Shown here: positions 27,701 to 35,872 of the stretch, one piece after another
How the letters are laid out: every line of letters begins with the position of its first letter
Position numbering within the stretch: the first letter of the stretch is position 1
Source: Bifidobacteriaceae bacterium
GTDB lineage: Bacteria; Actinomycetota; Actinomycetes; Actinomycetales; WQXJ01
Direction of reading: 5' to 3'
Assembly: GCA_031268215.1 (NCBI GenBank)
Contig: JAIRXP010000117.1
Coordinates: 1-43,660, forward strand
DNA length: 43,660 bases
Notes under the pieces: generated by a model
Told to the model about the DNA's origin: nothing
The model's database searches: none
The model's input: the letters and a program-made list of their open reading frames with translations, nothing else
Made by a program: the position numbers and the translations under genes

Positions 27701-29648
27701 CAACGGGGACACCCAGACCGGCCCGGACGAACCGCCCGTGTGGGCACATGAAACGGTTACGGTCACCGACCCGCAGACCGGTCAGACGGCGACCGCTTGG
27801 GTCCAGAAACAGGTGGAGGCTACTCCGGGCGCCAAGATCAAGGTCAAAGGGACGGGCTGGATCAACCGGGCCGCCACCGGTGGCTCGACCATCGCGCTGA
27901 AACTGAACTCGGGTGCGACCTCTCAGCACACCAGGGCCGGGGAGGGGATAGTCCAACATCCCTCGGCAGTGGCGGACGACACGATCTGGGCGCTGGTCGC
28001 CCCGTCCAATCCGGAGGGTCATGCGAACGTACACCTGATAGGCGCGGACGGGACCTTCGAGGTCGAACTCGACGCGCCCAGCGGTTTGGAGCCCGGCGAC
28101 TACCTGACTGTCTTGTTCCAGTCTGGCCGGTTCGACGCGGCCGATGTAACAAGGGCTGTCACCTCCGGGTTCCTGACTGTAGGGGGCCAGACCTATGTCC
28201 CACCCGGCGGTAGTGAGGACCAGGTGGCCTGTGTCCCGTCCACCCCAAGCCCGCTGGTGGCGATCACCAACCCGCAGTTGGCCCTGGGCCAGAAGCTCCA
28301 GGTCTCCGGCACCGGCTGGTGCCACCCGGGTGAGAACCGGGGCGGTTCCATAATCGCCATAAAGCTGGACGAGGGGGCGTACAGCCACATGGACGACTCG
28401 TTACACCAAAACCGCACCATCTGGGCCATCATCGAAGTGGACCCTGAGACCGGCGACTGGACCGCTGAGCTGGATCTGCCGGACGGTACAACCGCCGGGC
28501 CGTTCGGGTCGAGCCCCGCCTTCCTGGCTGGGGCGCACACGTTGCGGCTGTTAACCGGGTCATTAAAGGCCGGCGATGCCGTTCGCACCGTCCAGTCCGA
28601 AGAGTTCGTCCTTGGTGAATACGCACCCAACGGGGTGCCGGATCCGCTGGAATACACCGAGGACCTCCGGGACTCCGCGCAGGGCGGGGTGACCATCACC
28701 AGGCAAACCACCGAGCTGCTGGTAACGGTCCCGGGCGCTGCCGAAGGCGACTGGGTGTTCCTGAGCGCCTACGTCGAGGACGGCTCCCCGCGCCTGCCCT
28801 GGCAGGCGTCATGGTTCCAGGCCGGCCCAGCGGGACGGGTCACAGCCCCTCTGGCCGGGGTCACCCTGCCAGTTGGCAAGGTGAAGATCACCGCCCAGTC
28901 AGGCAACCAGGGCGAGGTGGGCCGCCTGCTCGGCTGGCAATGGCTGACCGTCGCCGCCCCGGCGGATCCGCCGGCCGGCGCACCGGACCCCATCAAGACG
29001 CCGCCGCTCACGCCAGTGGCGCAGCAACCGGCCAGCGGTAATGGCAGCGGAAACACTGGTGCAGCCCGCACCGCCACCTACACCACCGTCAGCCGGGCGG
29101 CCGCAGCGGCCGCCCCGAGCACCACCGCACCCACGTTCGTGCCAGACGCACCGTTCGCCGACGGCAACGGCCTGACCACGGAAAACACCGGCGGACTCTC
29201 AGCGGTCCAAGAAGGGACCGTGGTGACCATCACCATACCGAGCGCGGCCACCGGGGATTGGGTGTACCTGTACGCGTTCTCGGAACCGACGGCCGTCGGC
29301 TGGATCCAGGCCGATTCTGGCTTACAGGTCCGGATTGATGTGGCCGGCCTGGAGGCCGGGGAACACAAGATTGCGGTCCTAGACCAGGAATCCGCCTTGA
29401 TCGGCTGGGTCGGCGCACATGTCGACGGCGCCGCCCTGGAACCCGCCGCCCAGGACGAGCCGGCGCCCAGCGCCACCCCCGCCCCTCCGGCCAGCCTCTC
29501 CCCTGAGGCCGCTCCGGCGGCCGGCCGCGGAGCCTGGGACTGGTGGCTGTTGGGAGGCGCCGCAGGGGTGGCCGCATTGCTGCTGACAGTGGCATTGGTG
29601 GTGCCCCGCAGGGGCCGAGTCCGCGCCGCACACAGGAGCGCCCGATGA
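24774..29648 (+). CDS. Giant surface protein with Ig-like domains and GxGW modules, membrane-anchored
   Basis: ATG 24774 is chosen since GAAGGA lies 7 bases upstream and a signal peptide follows directly (RRARHRANR, hydrophobic core, cleavage near AAASPGD, residue 42). The 1624 residues contain: an acidic linker (90-125), an unknown beta domain (125-248), Ig-like domains at about 250-338, 345-443, 560-651, 658-747 and 753-840 (each with a YRAVxTNxAG-like strand), GxGW modules at about 850-975, 1013-1136 and 1160-1281, and two GDWVxLxA modules (1305-1393, 1473-1548). After an Ala/Pro-rich spacer comes one membrane helix (1591-1611) and a basic tail. There is no LPXTG motif, so it is likely membrane-anchored and spans the wall. 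Function unknown; iron-regulated capture or adhesion is inferred from the operon. Confidence 0.85.
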   Translation: MLSTTSPLIPGRRARHRANRGWAAVAAAALILPAVSLPAAASPGDRATHSGTSDPAVTFTAPTEPLEDDKTRTEAAASTALAPTADAAPVVTAQLQDANADEGEDASAEPAALEVDPITPADPEPYFTQDLPATATGTLGDLPSFASVVKARNVPEDAKVTWYYLAGNYSEDRQPTAISASNSGMTLTRSLINDEFTASWTQVRQGEYLAARWATWNGFRIYAVISWTAADGAEASLTSARTTWTALLHPPTIETQPADRAVDAGQTATFTVADTDGFGAAYRWQASADGQTWTDIPDADTATLSIANATVTQSGSLYRAVVTNNAGTVISDPAELTVRPSDVPPKVFTSPADASATALTALVRFTATAQSTTAHAQWQVKAPGGEWADIPGATSLTVTQDGVSSSYPLYIRDNDPKPADGTQYRAAFNNEAGTNHTEPATLTMWSAQVTIAEEAITRGGTVHLSAVGLPANKAVTISNPRFTWASAEGAPTTSASGTLDRVPLRVSVAYYGDNALPGDYGLVPLGRLEIPILVQGVGSTSLEFRSESVELVEDPDAVAPEILVAPVEKTFANGEAVSYSATIADNPGPVYYRWSSKINQSTPTEANSGLGTTDGNTHTITHPAITQAGAVYRFWVWTAAGIAVSDWVTVRRADPEAPAVTTQPSSQLAAPGDTVSFTAAGTGVTTPDVQWQKRAPLSDDYEDIPGAVQDTLVIEHVQEADNGTVYRAVYTNQLGSARSGAAMLSVTAASQSPKVTAHPQDLTVETGQAANFTAAASAAPAASAQWYSSRDGENWAIIAGAANTTLTVTSTPESLSGTLYKAVFTNSAGIAQTNPATLTVTPEPAERTYVSIADPTVTFTGPTRVEPGADITVSGTGWKDTPGTHGSVIAVKLDDGAVVANFDAVNPQTGEPQANRTIYAITAADADGNWSATIPYPTSANSDAKWRPGESHNIRLLTGSLLLGDKIRSEEIRFTINGDTQTGPDEPPVWAHETVTVTDPQTGQTATAWVQKQVEATPGAKIKVKGTGWINRAATGGSTIALKLNSGATSQHTRAGEGIVQHPSAVADDTIWALVAPSNPEGHANVHLIGADGTFEVELDAPSGLEPGDYLTVLFQSGRFDAADVTRAVTSGFLTVGGQTYVPPGGSEDQVACVPSTPSPLVAITNPQLALGQKLQVSGTGWCHPGENRGGSIIAIKLDEGAYSHMDDSLHQNRTIWAIIEVDPETGDWTAELDLPDGTTAGPFGSSPAFLAGAHTLRLLTGSLKAGDAVRTVQSEEFVLGEYAPNGVPDPLEYTEDLRDSAQGGVTITRQTTELLVTVPGAAEGDWVFLSAYVEDGSPRLPWQASWFQAGPAGRVTAPLAGVTLPVGKVKITAQSGNQGEVGRLLGWQWLTVAAPADPPAGAPDPIKTPPLTPVAQQPASGNGSGNTGAARTATYTTVSRAAAAAAPSTTAPTFVPDAPFADGNGLTTENTGGLSAVQEGTVVTITIPSAATGDWVYLYAFSEPTAVGWIQADSGLQVRIDVAGLEAGEHKIAVLDQESALIGWVGAHVDGAALEPAAQDEPAPSATPAPPASLSPEAAPAAGRGAWDWWLLGGAAGVAALLLTVALVVPRRGRVRAAHRSAR

Positions 29649-30520
29649 ACCGGCTGGTAGTCCTGCTGACGGCACTGACGGCGGCGGCCGCCACGCTGGT
29701 ACCCGCGACCGCCGCCCCGGCCCTCCCACCAGACGGGCCGGGACCCGACACTCCAGGGACGGCATCGTCGGTGTCCCCCGCCACGCTCACACCCGGCGCT
29801 ACCCTTAGTTTCACCGTGTCCGGCTACCCGGCAGGCGAGACCGTCTACATCAAGATTGATGATGGAATAGGCTACGGCGACACCTCCGTCCAAGGCTCCG
29901 GGGTGTGGCACAGTCAGGCGATTCCCGCCTCAGGCACCGTCAAAGGATCGTTCGCGTTGCCAGCGGACATCGCGCCGGGAGCGCACTGGCTTCGCTTCCT
30001 GGCTTCGAAATACGTGGACCCAGCGGACCCGTCCAAGGGCGTCCTCGGATTCACGCGGCGCGGCGGCGCTGATTTCACGGTGGTCGCGAGCCGGGCGGGT
30101 CCCGCCCTCACTACGGCTGGATCCAGCTCCAGCAGCCTGAGTGGCGGAGGATCCAGCGCATCCGGCCTGGGCGGGACAGCCCCCGAGGCCGGTGCTGTCG
30201 CAGGTTCCGGGGCGGAACAAGTCGGCGGCCAGGGCGGCGTCCTCGGCATCACGCCAGGGGCGGAGAGTTCGGCCTCGGCCAGCGCGGCGGCGAGTCCGGA
30301 AAGTTCGGAGGATTCGGCATCTTCTGCTGACAGGCCCGGCTCGGACGACACCGCCGCTGAGGTCGTGCCTGACACCGCGGGCCGCGGGGGTGCATCCGGC
30401 GGCCCAGCCATGGGGGCCGTCGTGGGACCCGCCGTATTGCTGGCAGCGGGCGCGGGGGCGGCCTGGCTGACCCTGCGACGCCGGAACGGGCCACTGGCTC
30501 CGCCGGATCCCAGGGCGTGA
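29645..30520 (+). CDS. Membrane-anchored surface protein, iron locus
   Basis: The ATG overlaps the stop of the giant gene (ATGA). The 291-residue product has a signal peptide, one beta module at about residues 38-150 (SGYPAGETVYIKIDDG, then SFALPADIAPGAHWLRFLAS), a long Ser/Gly/Ala-rich spacer (about 155-255), one C-terminal membrane helix and a basic end (TLRRRNG). The module has the same layout as the GxGW modules next door (IKIDDG against VKLDDG; GAHWLRFLAS against GAHTLRLLTGSL). From memory, similar modules occur in actinobacterial surface proteins beside heme or siderophore importers, but I cannot verify this. Probable inner partner of the giant protein, passing ligand to the binding lipoprotein. 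Confidence 0.8.
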   Translation: MNRLVVLLTALTAAAATLVPATAAPALPPDGPGPDTPGTASSVSPATLTPGATLSFTVSGYPAGETVYIKIDDGIGYGDTSVQGSGVWHSQAIPASGTVKGSFALPADIAPGAHWLRFLASKYVDPADPSKGVLGFTRRGGADFTVVASRAGPALTTAGSSSSSLSGGGSSASGLGGTAPEAGAVAGSGAEQVGGQGGVLGITPGAESSASASAAASPESSEDSASSADRPGSDDTAAEVVPDTAGRGGASGGPAMGAVVGPAVLLAAGAGAAWLTLRRRNGPLAPPDPRA

Positions 30521-31527
30521 CCGGCCAGCGGCTTTGGCGCCGCCGGGCCACGGGACTCGCGGGCGCCGCGACGGCGTTGGCGGTGTTCTCTCTTGCTTCC
30601 GTCGCGGCCGGGTCCAACCCAATACCTCTCGGCGAGGTGTGGCGGCTGCTGTTCGGCCCAGACGGCAGTTTCGAATCGATCATTGTCCACGAACAGCGCA
30701 TACCCCGGACCTTGCTGGCCGTGGCCGTGGGCGCGGCGCTCGGCACGGCCGGTGCGCTGATGCAGTCTTTGACCCGCAATCCGCTGGCAGATCCGGGAAT
30801 CCTTGGGATCAATGCCGGCGCTTCGCTGGCGGTGGTGGCGGCGGTCGCTGTCTTTGGCGTCACCTCGGTCTGGTTCTATCTCTGGTTCGCGTTCGCCGGC
30901 GCGGCGTTCGCTGCCGTCGCGGTGTACTTATTGGGCGGCGCCGGGAGGCGATCACCGACCCCGGCCCGCCTAGCGTTGGCGGGGATCGCCATTTCCATGG
31001 CCGTCGCGGCCATAGTCGAAACCGTGATCCTGGCGGACCAGAAGGCATTCAACGAATTCCGGTTCTGGGCGGCGGGGTCTGTAGAAGGCAGGGGTTATCC
31101 AGTCTTGTGGGCTGTGGCGGGGTTCATCTGTTTAGGCTTGCTGATGGCGGCGGCCTGCGGCCCAGCCCTGAATGCCATGGCTTTGGGCGAGGACACCGGC
31201 CGCGCCTTGGGTGTTCACATAGGGCGCACCCGCGTCCTGGTCATGTTCGCGGTCACGCTGTTGGCCGGCGCCGCCACAGCGGCGGCGGGACCGATTGGCT
31301 TCATCGGTTTGGGCGTACCGTATCTGGCGCGCGCCATCTGCGGCCCGGACGCGCGCTGGGTGATCCCCTACACCGTGCTGGCAGCACCGGTGGTGCTCCT
31401 GGCAGCGGACGTTCTGGCGCGGGTCGTTGTCGCCCCGCAAGAACTCCAGGTGGGGATCATGTCGGCAATCCTGGGGGCGCCCATGTTCATCGCCGTAGTC
31501 CGCCGCCGCCGGATCGAGGCACTGTGA
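30517..31527 (+). CDS. FecCD-family ABC permease (first of pair)
   Basis: The 336-residue membrane protein has about nine or ten helices. Family signatures are IPRTLLAVAVGAALGTAGALMQ, TRNPLADPGILGINAGAS and GPIGFIGLGVPYLAR. It belongs to the FecCD/BtuC/FepD class that moves iron-siderophore, heme or cobalamin. GTG 30517 overlaps the upstream stop (GTGA). With the next gene it forms a heterodimeric channel like FepD-FepG. The start codon gives a short basic N-terminus (RLWRRR). Confidence 0.93.
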   Translation: MTGQRLWRRRATGLAGAATALAVFSLASVAAGSNPIPLGEVWRLLFGPDGSFESIIVHEQRIPRTLLAVAVGAALGTAGALMQSLTRNPLADPGILGINAGASLAVVAAVAVFGVTSVWFYLWFAFAGAAFAAVAVYLLGGAGRRSPTPARLALAGIAISMAVAAIVETVILADQKAFNEFRFWAAGSVEGRGYPVLWAVAGFICLGLLMAAACGPALNAMALGEDTGRALGVHIGRTRVLVMFAVTLLAGAATAAAGPIGFIGLGVPYLARAICGPDARWVIPYTVLAAPVVLLAADVLARVVVAPQELQVGIMSAILGAPMFIAVVRRRRIEAL

Positions 31528-32654
31528 AAGTCTCCGGGGGCGCGAACGTGGCAACGAATGGCCCCGCCTCCTCCGGCTCGGCTTCCCCAAGTTGGGCCAG
31601 CCGCGCTGGCCCGACCAACCGCCGGCACGTGGTTGTCCGAGCCGGCACACTAGCCCTGCGGTTCGAGCGCCGCGCATTGATCGTGGGCGCCGTCCTGATG
31701 ACGGCCGCCGCCGCCGTGGCGGCAGCAGCACTGATGATAGGCGATTACCCGCTGACTCCAGCCCAGGCTCTGGGCTCCTTGTTTGGGTTCGGGGATGACC
31801 CGTTGGCGCGGTACTTCGTCCAGAATCAAAGGGCACCTCGCGTTGTGGCCGCCGCAGCTGTGGGCGCCGCACTGGGCATGTCCGGCTGCGTTTTTCAGTC
31901 GATCTCCGATAACCCGTTGGGCAGTCCAGACGTGATCGGTTTCACCACTGGCGCGGCCACCGGCGCGCTGGCGCAGATCATCGTATTCGACGCTGGTCCG
32001 GCCGCCATTTCCGGCGGCGCAGTAGCCGGCGGGTTCGCCGCCGCTACGGCGGTCTATCTATTGGCCTGGCGGCGAGGCCTGGCCGGATTTCGGCTGGTCT
32101 TGGTCGGGGTTGGGGTGGCCGCGCTGCTGCAGGCCTGCAACGCCCTGCTCATAGTGCGGGCGTCTTTGACCGCCGCGCAGACCGCCGCCGTCTGGCTGGC
32201 CGGCTCCCTCAACGCCACCACCTGGACGGAGGCCAGCCTGGTCACGGTCGCGCTGGCCGTCCTGGGGCCAGCGGCGCTGACCTTGTCAAGGCCCTTGGGA
32301 ACCCTCATGATGGGTGACGATCTGGCCGCCGGCCTGGGGGTGCGAGTAGAGCGCCGCCGCCTGGAGCTGGTGGCCGTGGGCGTAGCGTTGGTCTGCGTCG
32401 CGGTCGCCGCGGCCGGACCGGTGGCGTTTGTCGCCTTGGCCGCCCCGCAACTCGCCAAACGGCTCACCCGGACCGCCGGGACCGGCATGGCCAGCGCCGG
32501 CTCCATGGGAGCACTGCTGGTGTTGGCGGCCGATCTCGTGGCGCAGCGGATCTTCGCCCCAACCCAGTTACCCGTTGGCGTGGTCACCGGCTCGCTGGGA
32601 GGGGTGTACCTGATATGGCTGTTGGCCCGTGAATGGAGGAGGAACCCGGCATGA
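31524..32654 (+). CDS. FecCD-family ABC permease (second of pair)
   Basis: The start is GTG at 31524, overlapping the previous stop. The 376-residue product carries QRAPRVVAAAAVGAALGMSG, SDNPLGSPDVIGFTTGA and GPVAFVALAAPQLAKRLT, typical of FepG-like permeases. The first 45 residues are Ser/Gly/Arg-rich and unusually long before the first helix. Together with its neighbour it implies a heterodimer, which fits siderophore importers of the Fep type better than the single-permease heme importers (HmuU). Confidence 0.93.
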   Translation: MKVSGGANVATNGPASSGSASPSWASRAGPTNRRHVVVRAGTLALRFERRALIVGAVLMTAAAAVAAAALMIGDYPLTPAQALGSLFGFGDDPLARYFVQNQRAPRVVAAAAVGAALGMSGCVFQSISDNPLGSPDVIGFTTGAATGALAQIIVFDAGPAAISGGAVAGGFAAATAVYLLAWRRGLAGFRLVLVGVGVAALLQACNALLIVRASLTAAQTAAVWLAGSLNATTWTEASLVTVALAVLGPAALTLSRPLGTLMMGDDLAAGLGVRVERRRLELVAVGVALVCVAVAAAGPVAFVALAAPQLAKRLTRTAGTGMASAGSMGALLVLAADLVAQRIFAPTQLPVGVVTGSLGGVYLIWLLAREWRRNPA

Positions 32655-33559
32655 CCCGGCTGAGCGCGAAGAAGCCCGAACCCGGCCCCGGCGGCGGGCG
32701 GCCGGACCTCGCCCAACAGGCCACCGGGCCCAGTCCCGCATCTGAGCGCGCAGCACGGCTGCGCGGCTCCGGTCTGGCCGTCGGCTACGGCGACCGGATA
32801 GTGATCGAATCCCTGAACGTTTCGATCCCGACCGGGGAATTGACCGTCATAGTGGGCCCCAACGCCTGCGGCAAATCGACCCTCCTGCGGGCTCTGGCCC
32901 GGATGCTGCCTGCCCGCGCCGGTCTGGTGGAACTCGACGGCCAGCCAATCGGCTCCTACCCGCCCAAAGATGTGGCCCGCCGCCTGGGGCTCCTGCCGCA
33001 GTCCCCGGTCGCACCGGACGGCATAACTGTCGAGGACCTGGTAGCGCGCGGCCGCTATCCCCACCAGGGCCTGCTGCGGCAATGGTCGAAGGCCGATCAA
33101 GAAGCCGTTGACGCGGCCTTGGCCCGCGCTGGAGTGGCGGACCTGGCGCCCAGGATGGCCGGCGAGTTGTCTGGCGGTCAACGCCAAAGGGTGTGGCTGG
33201 CGATGGCCTTGGCGCAGCAGACGCCGATCCTCCTCCTGGATGAGCCCACCACCTATCTGGACATAGCCCACCAGGTTGAAGTCCTAAGTCTGGCACGTGG
33301 CCTGCGCCGCGACGGTTACACCGTGGTGGTCGTGATGCACGAGTTGGCGTTGGCGTTCCGCTACGCCACCCATCTGATAGTCATGGCCGCCGGCTCCATA
33401 GTCGCCCAAGGCGCCGTCAGCGACGTGGTGACCGAGGACCTCATTGAGTCCGTCTACGGTCTGCCCTGCCGGTTGATCGAGGATCCGGTCACCGGCCGTC
33501 CCATTGTTGTGCCGCTGGAAGAGTTCCCGGATGCACCAGCCCAGGACGATGCCGCGTGA
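32651..33559 (+). CDS. Iron-siderophore ABC transporter ATPase, FepC/FecE type
   Basis: The 302-residue product has Walker A GPNACGKST (near residue 77), Q-loop LPQSP, signature LSGGQRQRV, Walker B ILLLDEPTTYLD, and the switch His in VVVMHELALAFRYA. These are the exact forms found in FepC/FhuC-type ATPases. ATG 32651 overlaps the permease stop (ATGA), with GGAGGAGG 8 bases upstream. The first 35 residues are a Pro/Gly/Lys-rich extension. It powers the two-permease channel. Confidence 0.95.
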   Translation: MTRLSAKKPEPGPGGGRPDLAQQATGPSPASERAARLRGSGLAVGYGDRIVIESLNVSIPTGELTVIVGPNACGKSTLLRALARMLPARAGLVELDGQPIGSYPPKDVARRLGLLPQSPVAPDGITVEDLVARGRYPHQGLLRQWSKADQEAVDAALARAGVADLAPRMAGELSGGQRQRVWLAMALAQQTPILLLDEPTTYLDIAHQVEVLSLARGLRRDGYTVVVVMHELALAFRYATHLIVMAAGSIVAQGAVSDVVTEDLIESVYGLPCRLIEDPVTGRPIVVPLEEFPDAPAQDDAA

Positions 33560-34941
33560 ACATCTTCCGTACACCGCCCAAGACCGCGCGTCCCACGCCC
33601 GCACCGCTCGCTTCGAGCCCGCTCATCGCGGACTTCAAGGCCCGCGTTTCCAGGGCCAGCCCGGTGGAGTTGGCTCAGCTGGCGGAGCAGTTCTGGGCCG
33701 AACAGTCCGGGCCGTGGCCACTGCTCGAACCAGCGGCGGACCGGCCCGCCGAGCCGGCCGCAAGCAACAGCAGCCCCAGCCTTGATGCCTGCGACCGGGA
33801 CAACGCGGGCGGTGCTAACGGCGAGGGTAAGTCCGGCCTCCGGGAATGGATCGTCACGTTCTTGTGGCGAGATGCCCACGCCGAGGAAGTGCTCCTGTTC
33901 GCCAACCGATTGACCGATGAGAAAAACCTGCCCGCCAGTTTGATGCAGCGCGTGCCAGGAACAGACACGTGGCATCTGTCCTACCGAATGCGGTCAGATT
34001 GGCGCGCCTCATACAGCTTCCTGCCCCGGTATCCAGGCCAGCCGTGGCCATGGGGAGACGGTGGCCAAGTCTCGATCCGGGCGGCCCTCGACTCCGGGCG
34101 GCCCGATCCCCGCAACCCACTGATGAACCGCAACCGGAGCGGTCAAGTCCAATCGGTCGTCGCTCTGCCGGACGCGCCGGCCCAAGACTGGCTGGCCCGA
34201 CGCCCCGGTCTGCCGACGCGCGGCCAAGTGAGCGTCCACAGCGGGCCAACCGAACGCCAAGTTTGGGTCTACGACCCGCCCGGGGTGCTGGAACCGGAGC
34301 CGACGGCATCGGGCGAATTGGATATCCAAGCACTGGACACGGCACCGTCCAGGCGCAGCCTGCCCGTCGTGGTCCTGCTGGACGGGGAAGTGTGGAACGG
34401 CCCTCAAGACGCGGCGGTCACCCTTGACAACCTCCTGGCCGACGGCCTGATCCGGCCCTGCCGCGTGCTGATGCCCCATTCGGGCGGGCGGGGCCAGCGT
34501 TGGGCGGAGATGGACGGGACCGGAGACGGCGCCCGGTGGATCGCCCAAGAGCTGCTGCCCTGGGCCCGCGGGCGTTTCCCGGTCAGCGCCGACCCGGCCG
34601 GCACCATGGTCGCTGGGCAGTCCCTCGGCGGCCTGACGGCGTTGAGATCCGTTCTTGAACACCCGGGCAGCGTAGGAATGGCCTTGGCGCAATCGGCCTC
34701 TCTGTGGCAGGCGGACCTGGCGAAGGCGGTGGCCGGCCAGGATCTGTCGGAGCTTCGCGCCTACATCGAAGTCGGCACGCAGGAGTGGATCCTGCGCGAA
34801 CCCAACGCGCGCCTGGCGGCGGCTATGGCGGCAGCCGGGGCCGAGGTCCGCTTCGAGGAATACAACGGCGGCCACGACTACGCCTGCTGGCGCGGCGGGC
34901 TGGCCGACGGTCTGCGGACTCTCCTGCCCCCGCCCATCTGA
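33556..34941 (+). CDS. fes: Enterochelin esterase-like hydrolase (Fes family)
   Basis: The 461-residue product shows the two-part Fes layout. The N-terminal DUF3327-type domain is at about 90-220: TFLWRDA, QRVPGTDTWHLSYRM, SYSFLPR, DPRNPL. The C-terminal alpha/beta hydrolase is at about 245-460: VVLLDGEVW, the nucleophile in VAGQSLGGL, and the catalytic His in GGHDYACWRGGL. Fes hydrolyses the triester backbone of catecholate siderophores in the cytoplasm to free iron. No signal peptide is seen, which fits. GTG 33556 overlaps the ATPase stop. The extra N-terminal 90 residues (Pro/Ala/Asn-rich linker) are longer than in E. coli Fes. It tells that the imported ligand is probably an enterobactin-, bacillibactin- or salmochelin-like tri-ester. 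Confidence 0.9.
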   Translation: MNIFRTPPKTARPTPAPLASSPLIADFKARVSRASPVELAQLAEQFWAEQSGPWPLLEPAADRPAEPAASNSSPSLDACDRDNAGGANGEGKSGLREWIVTFLWRDAHAEEVLLFANRLTDEKNLPASLMQRVPGTDTWHLSYRMRSDWRASYSFLPRYPGQPWPWGDGGQVSIRAALDSGRPDPRNPLMNRNRSGQVQSVVALPDAPAQDWLARRPGLPTRGQVSVHSGPTERQVWVYDPPGVLEPEPTASGELDIQALDTAPSRRSLPVVVLLDGEVWNGPQDAAVTLDNLLADGLIRPCRVLMPHSGGRGQRWAEMDGTGDGARWIAQELLPWARGRFPVSADPAGTMVAGQSLGGLTALRSVLEHPGSVGMALAQSASLWQADLAKAVAGQDLSELRAYIEVGTQEWILREPNARLAAAMAAAGAEVRFEEYNGGHDYACWRGGLADGLRTLLPPPI

Positions 34942-34947
34942 CGACCG

Positions 34948-34963
34948 CGGGCCCCGAGGCCCG
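34948..34963. terminator. Bidirectional hairpin between fes and the FadR-type regulator
   Basis: CGGGCC-CCGA-GGCCCG forms a perfect 6-bp stem 7 bases after the fes stop, in the 50-base gap between two convergent genes. No T-run is present on either side. It likely ends or pauses both transcripts. Confidence 0.45.
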
Positions 34964-34991
34964 GTTGAGCGGCCGTGGGCTGTCTGGCAGA

Positions 34992-35699
34992 TCAGGCCGG
35001 GCTGGCCCCGGGCTCGCCGGGCGGGGCGGTCCGCATGTCGTGGTCAACATGCGCCGCCATCGCCCGCGCCGCAGCCCACGGGTCGCCTTCGGCTATCGCG
35101 TCCAAGACCGCTTTGTGCTCCCGCAAGCGCAGGTCATGGCCTATCCGGCGGACTTGGCTCCCGGCCTTGGTGCCGTCCCGCAGCGCCGCCATAACCCCCG
35201 TATACAAGGCTGCCAACAGGGATGACCCGGCAGCGTCAAACACCTGATGATGGAATGCGCCCGGTGTGGAACCTCGCTCAATGCTCTTGGGCGCCGCGGA
35301 GCCGGCGCGCCGGTCTAGCTCGTGGGCGGCGCGGAGTTCGCTCAATTGCTCCGCTGTCCGGTTCGAGGCCGCCAACCGGGCTGCCTCAATCTCCAGCGCC
35401 CGCCGGTAGGCCAGGATTTCGGCAATGCCGTAATCCGCCAGATAGCCAGTCAAGACCGAGCTGATGGGCGTACGCGAGCGCACAAACGTACCCACGCCCC
35501 GGATGGTTTCCAGCATGCCCAAGTGCGCCAGCGAACGGACCGCCTCACGCAGCGTCGACTTGCCCACCCCTATCGACTCCATCAACTCCGGCTCCCTCGG
35601 GATCCGCGAATTGATGGGCCACTCCCCCAATGTAATTCTCTCCCGCAAATAGGCGAGCGTCGCGCGGGCCATCTCGGACCCAGTGCGGTCCTCGGGCAA
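34992..35699 (-). CDS. FadR-type GntR transcriptional regulator
   Basis: The 235-residue product has an N-terminal GntR helix-turn-helix (about 10-75: SRIPREPELMESIGVGKSTL, GVGTFVRSRTP) and a C-terminal FCD all-helical domain (about 90-225) with the metal/ligand-binding pattern of Asp/His residues (GAFHHQVFDAAG, HKAVLDAI). Such regulators answer to organic acids or sugar acids. TTG 35699 is taken as start because AAGGAGG lies 6 bases upstream; an ATG ten codons in (35672) has none. No obvious target gene is adjacent. Confidence 0.85.
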   Translation of the reverse strand: MPEDRTGSEMARATLAYLRERITLGEWPINSRIPREPELMESIGVGKSTLREAVRSLAHLGMLETIRGVGTFVRSRTPISSVLTGYLADYGIAEILAYRRALEIEAARLAASNRTAEQLSELRAAHELDRRAGSAAPKSIERGSTPGAFHHQVFDAAGSSLLAALYTGVMAALRDGTKAGSQVRRIGHDLRLREHKAVLDAIAEGDPWAAARAMAAHVDHDMRTAPPGEPGASPA

Positions 35700-35872
35700 T
35701 CGGGGCCTCCTTCAGGCTACGGTGGCTGCGGTTTGGGATCCCCCGCAGTTTACAGGCGCCGCCTGGCCCGTGGTAAACCCCCCGACGAGGCTAATGGTTG
35801 CGGCCCGCGCGGCCGGCCGCGCGTACATTCCGGTTTCGCGCTACTTGGCGCTACCTTCGCGCAACCTTGGCA

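Noticed and set aside
30534..31523. Upstream part of a 706-codon open frame leading into the second permease
   Set aside because: It is the wrong frame of the first permease gene; the true gene starts at the GTGA overlap at 31524.
32054..33271. Minus-strand open frame of 405 codons opposite the permease and ATPase genes
   Set aside because: It is antisense to clearly coding genes and shows no family features; long antisense frames are usual at this GC content.
22706..34941. Heme importer (HmuTUV with HtaA proteins) as the reading of the iron locus
   Set aside because: Two different permeases and a Fes-like esterase fit a siderophore importer better, and I could not see a clear HtaA domain; heme as an extra ligand is not excluded.
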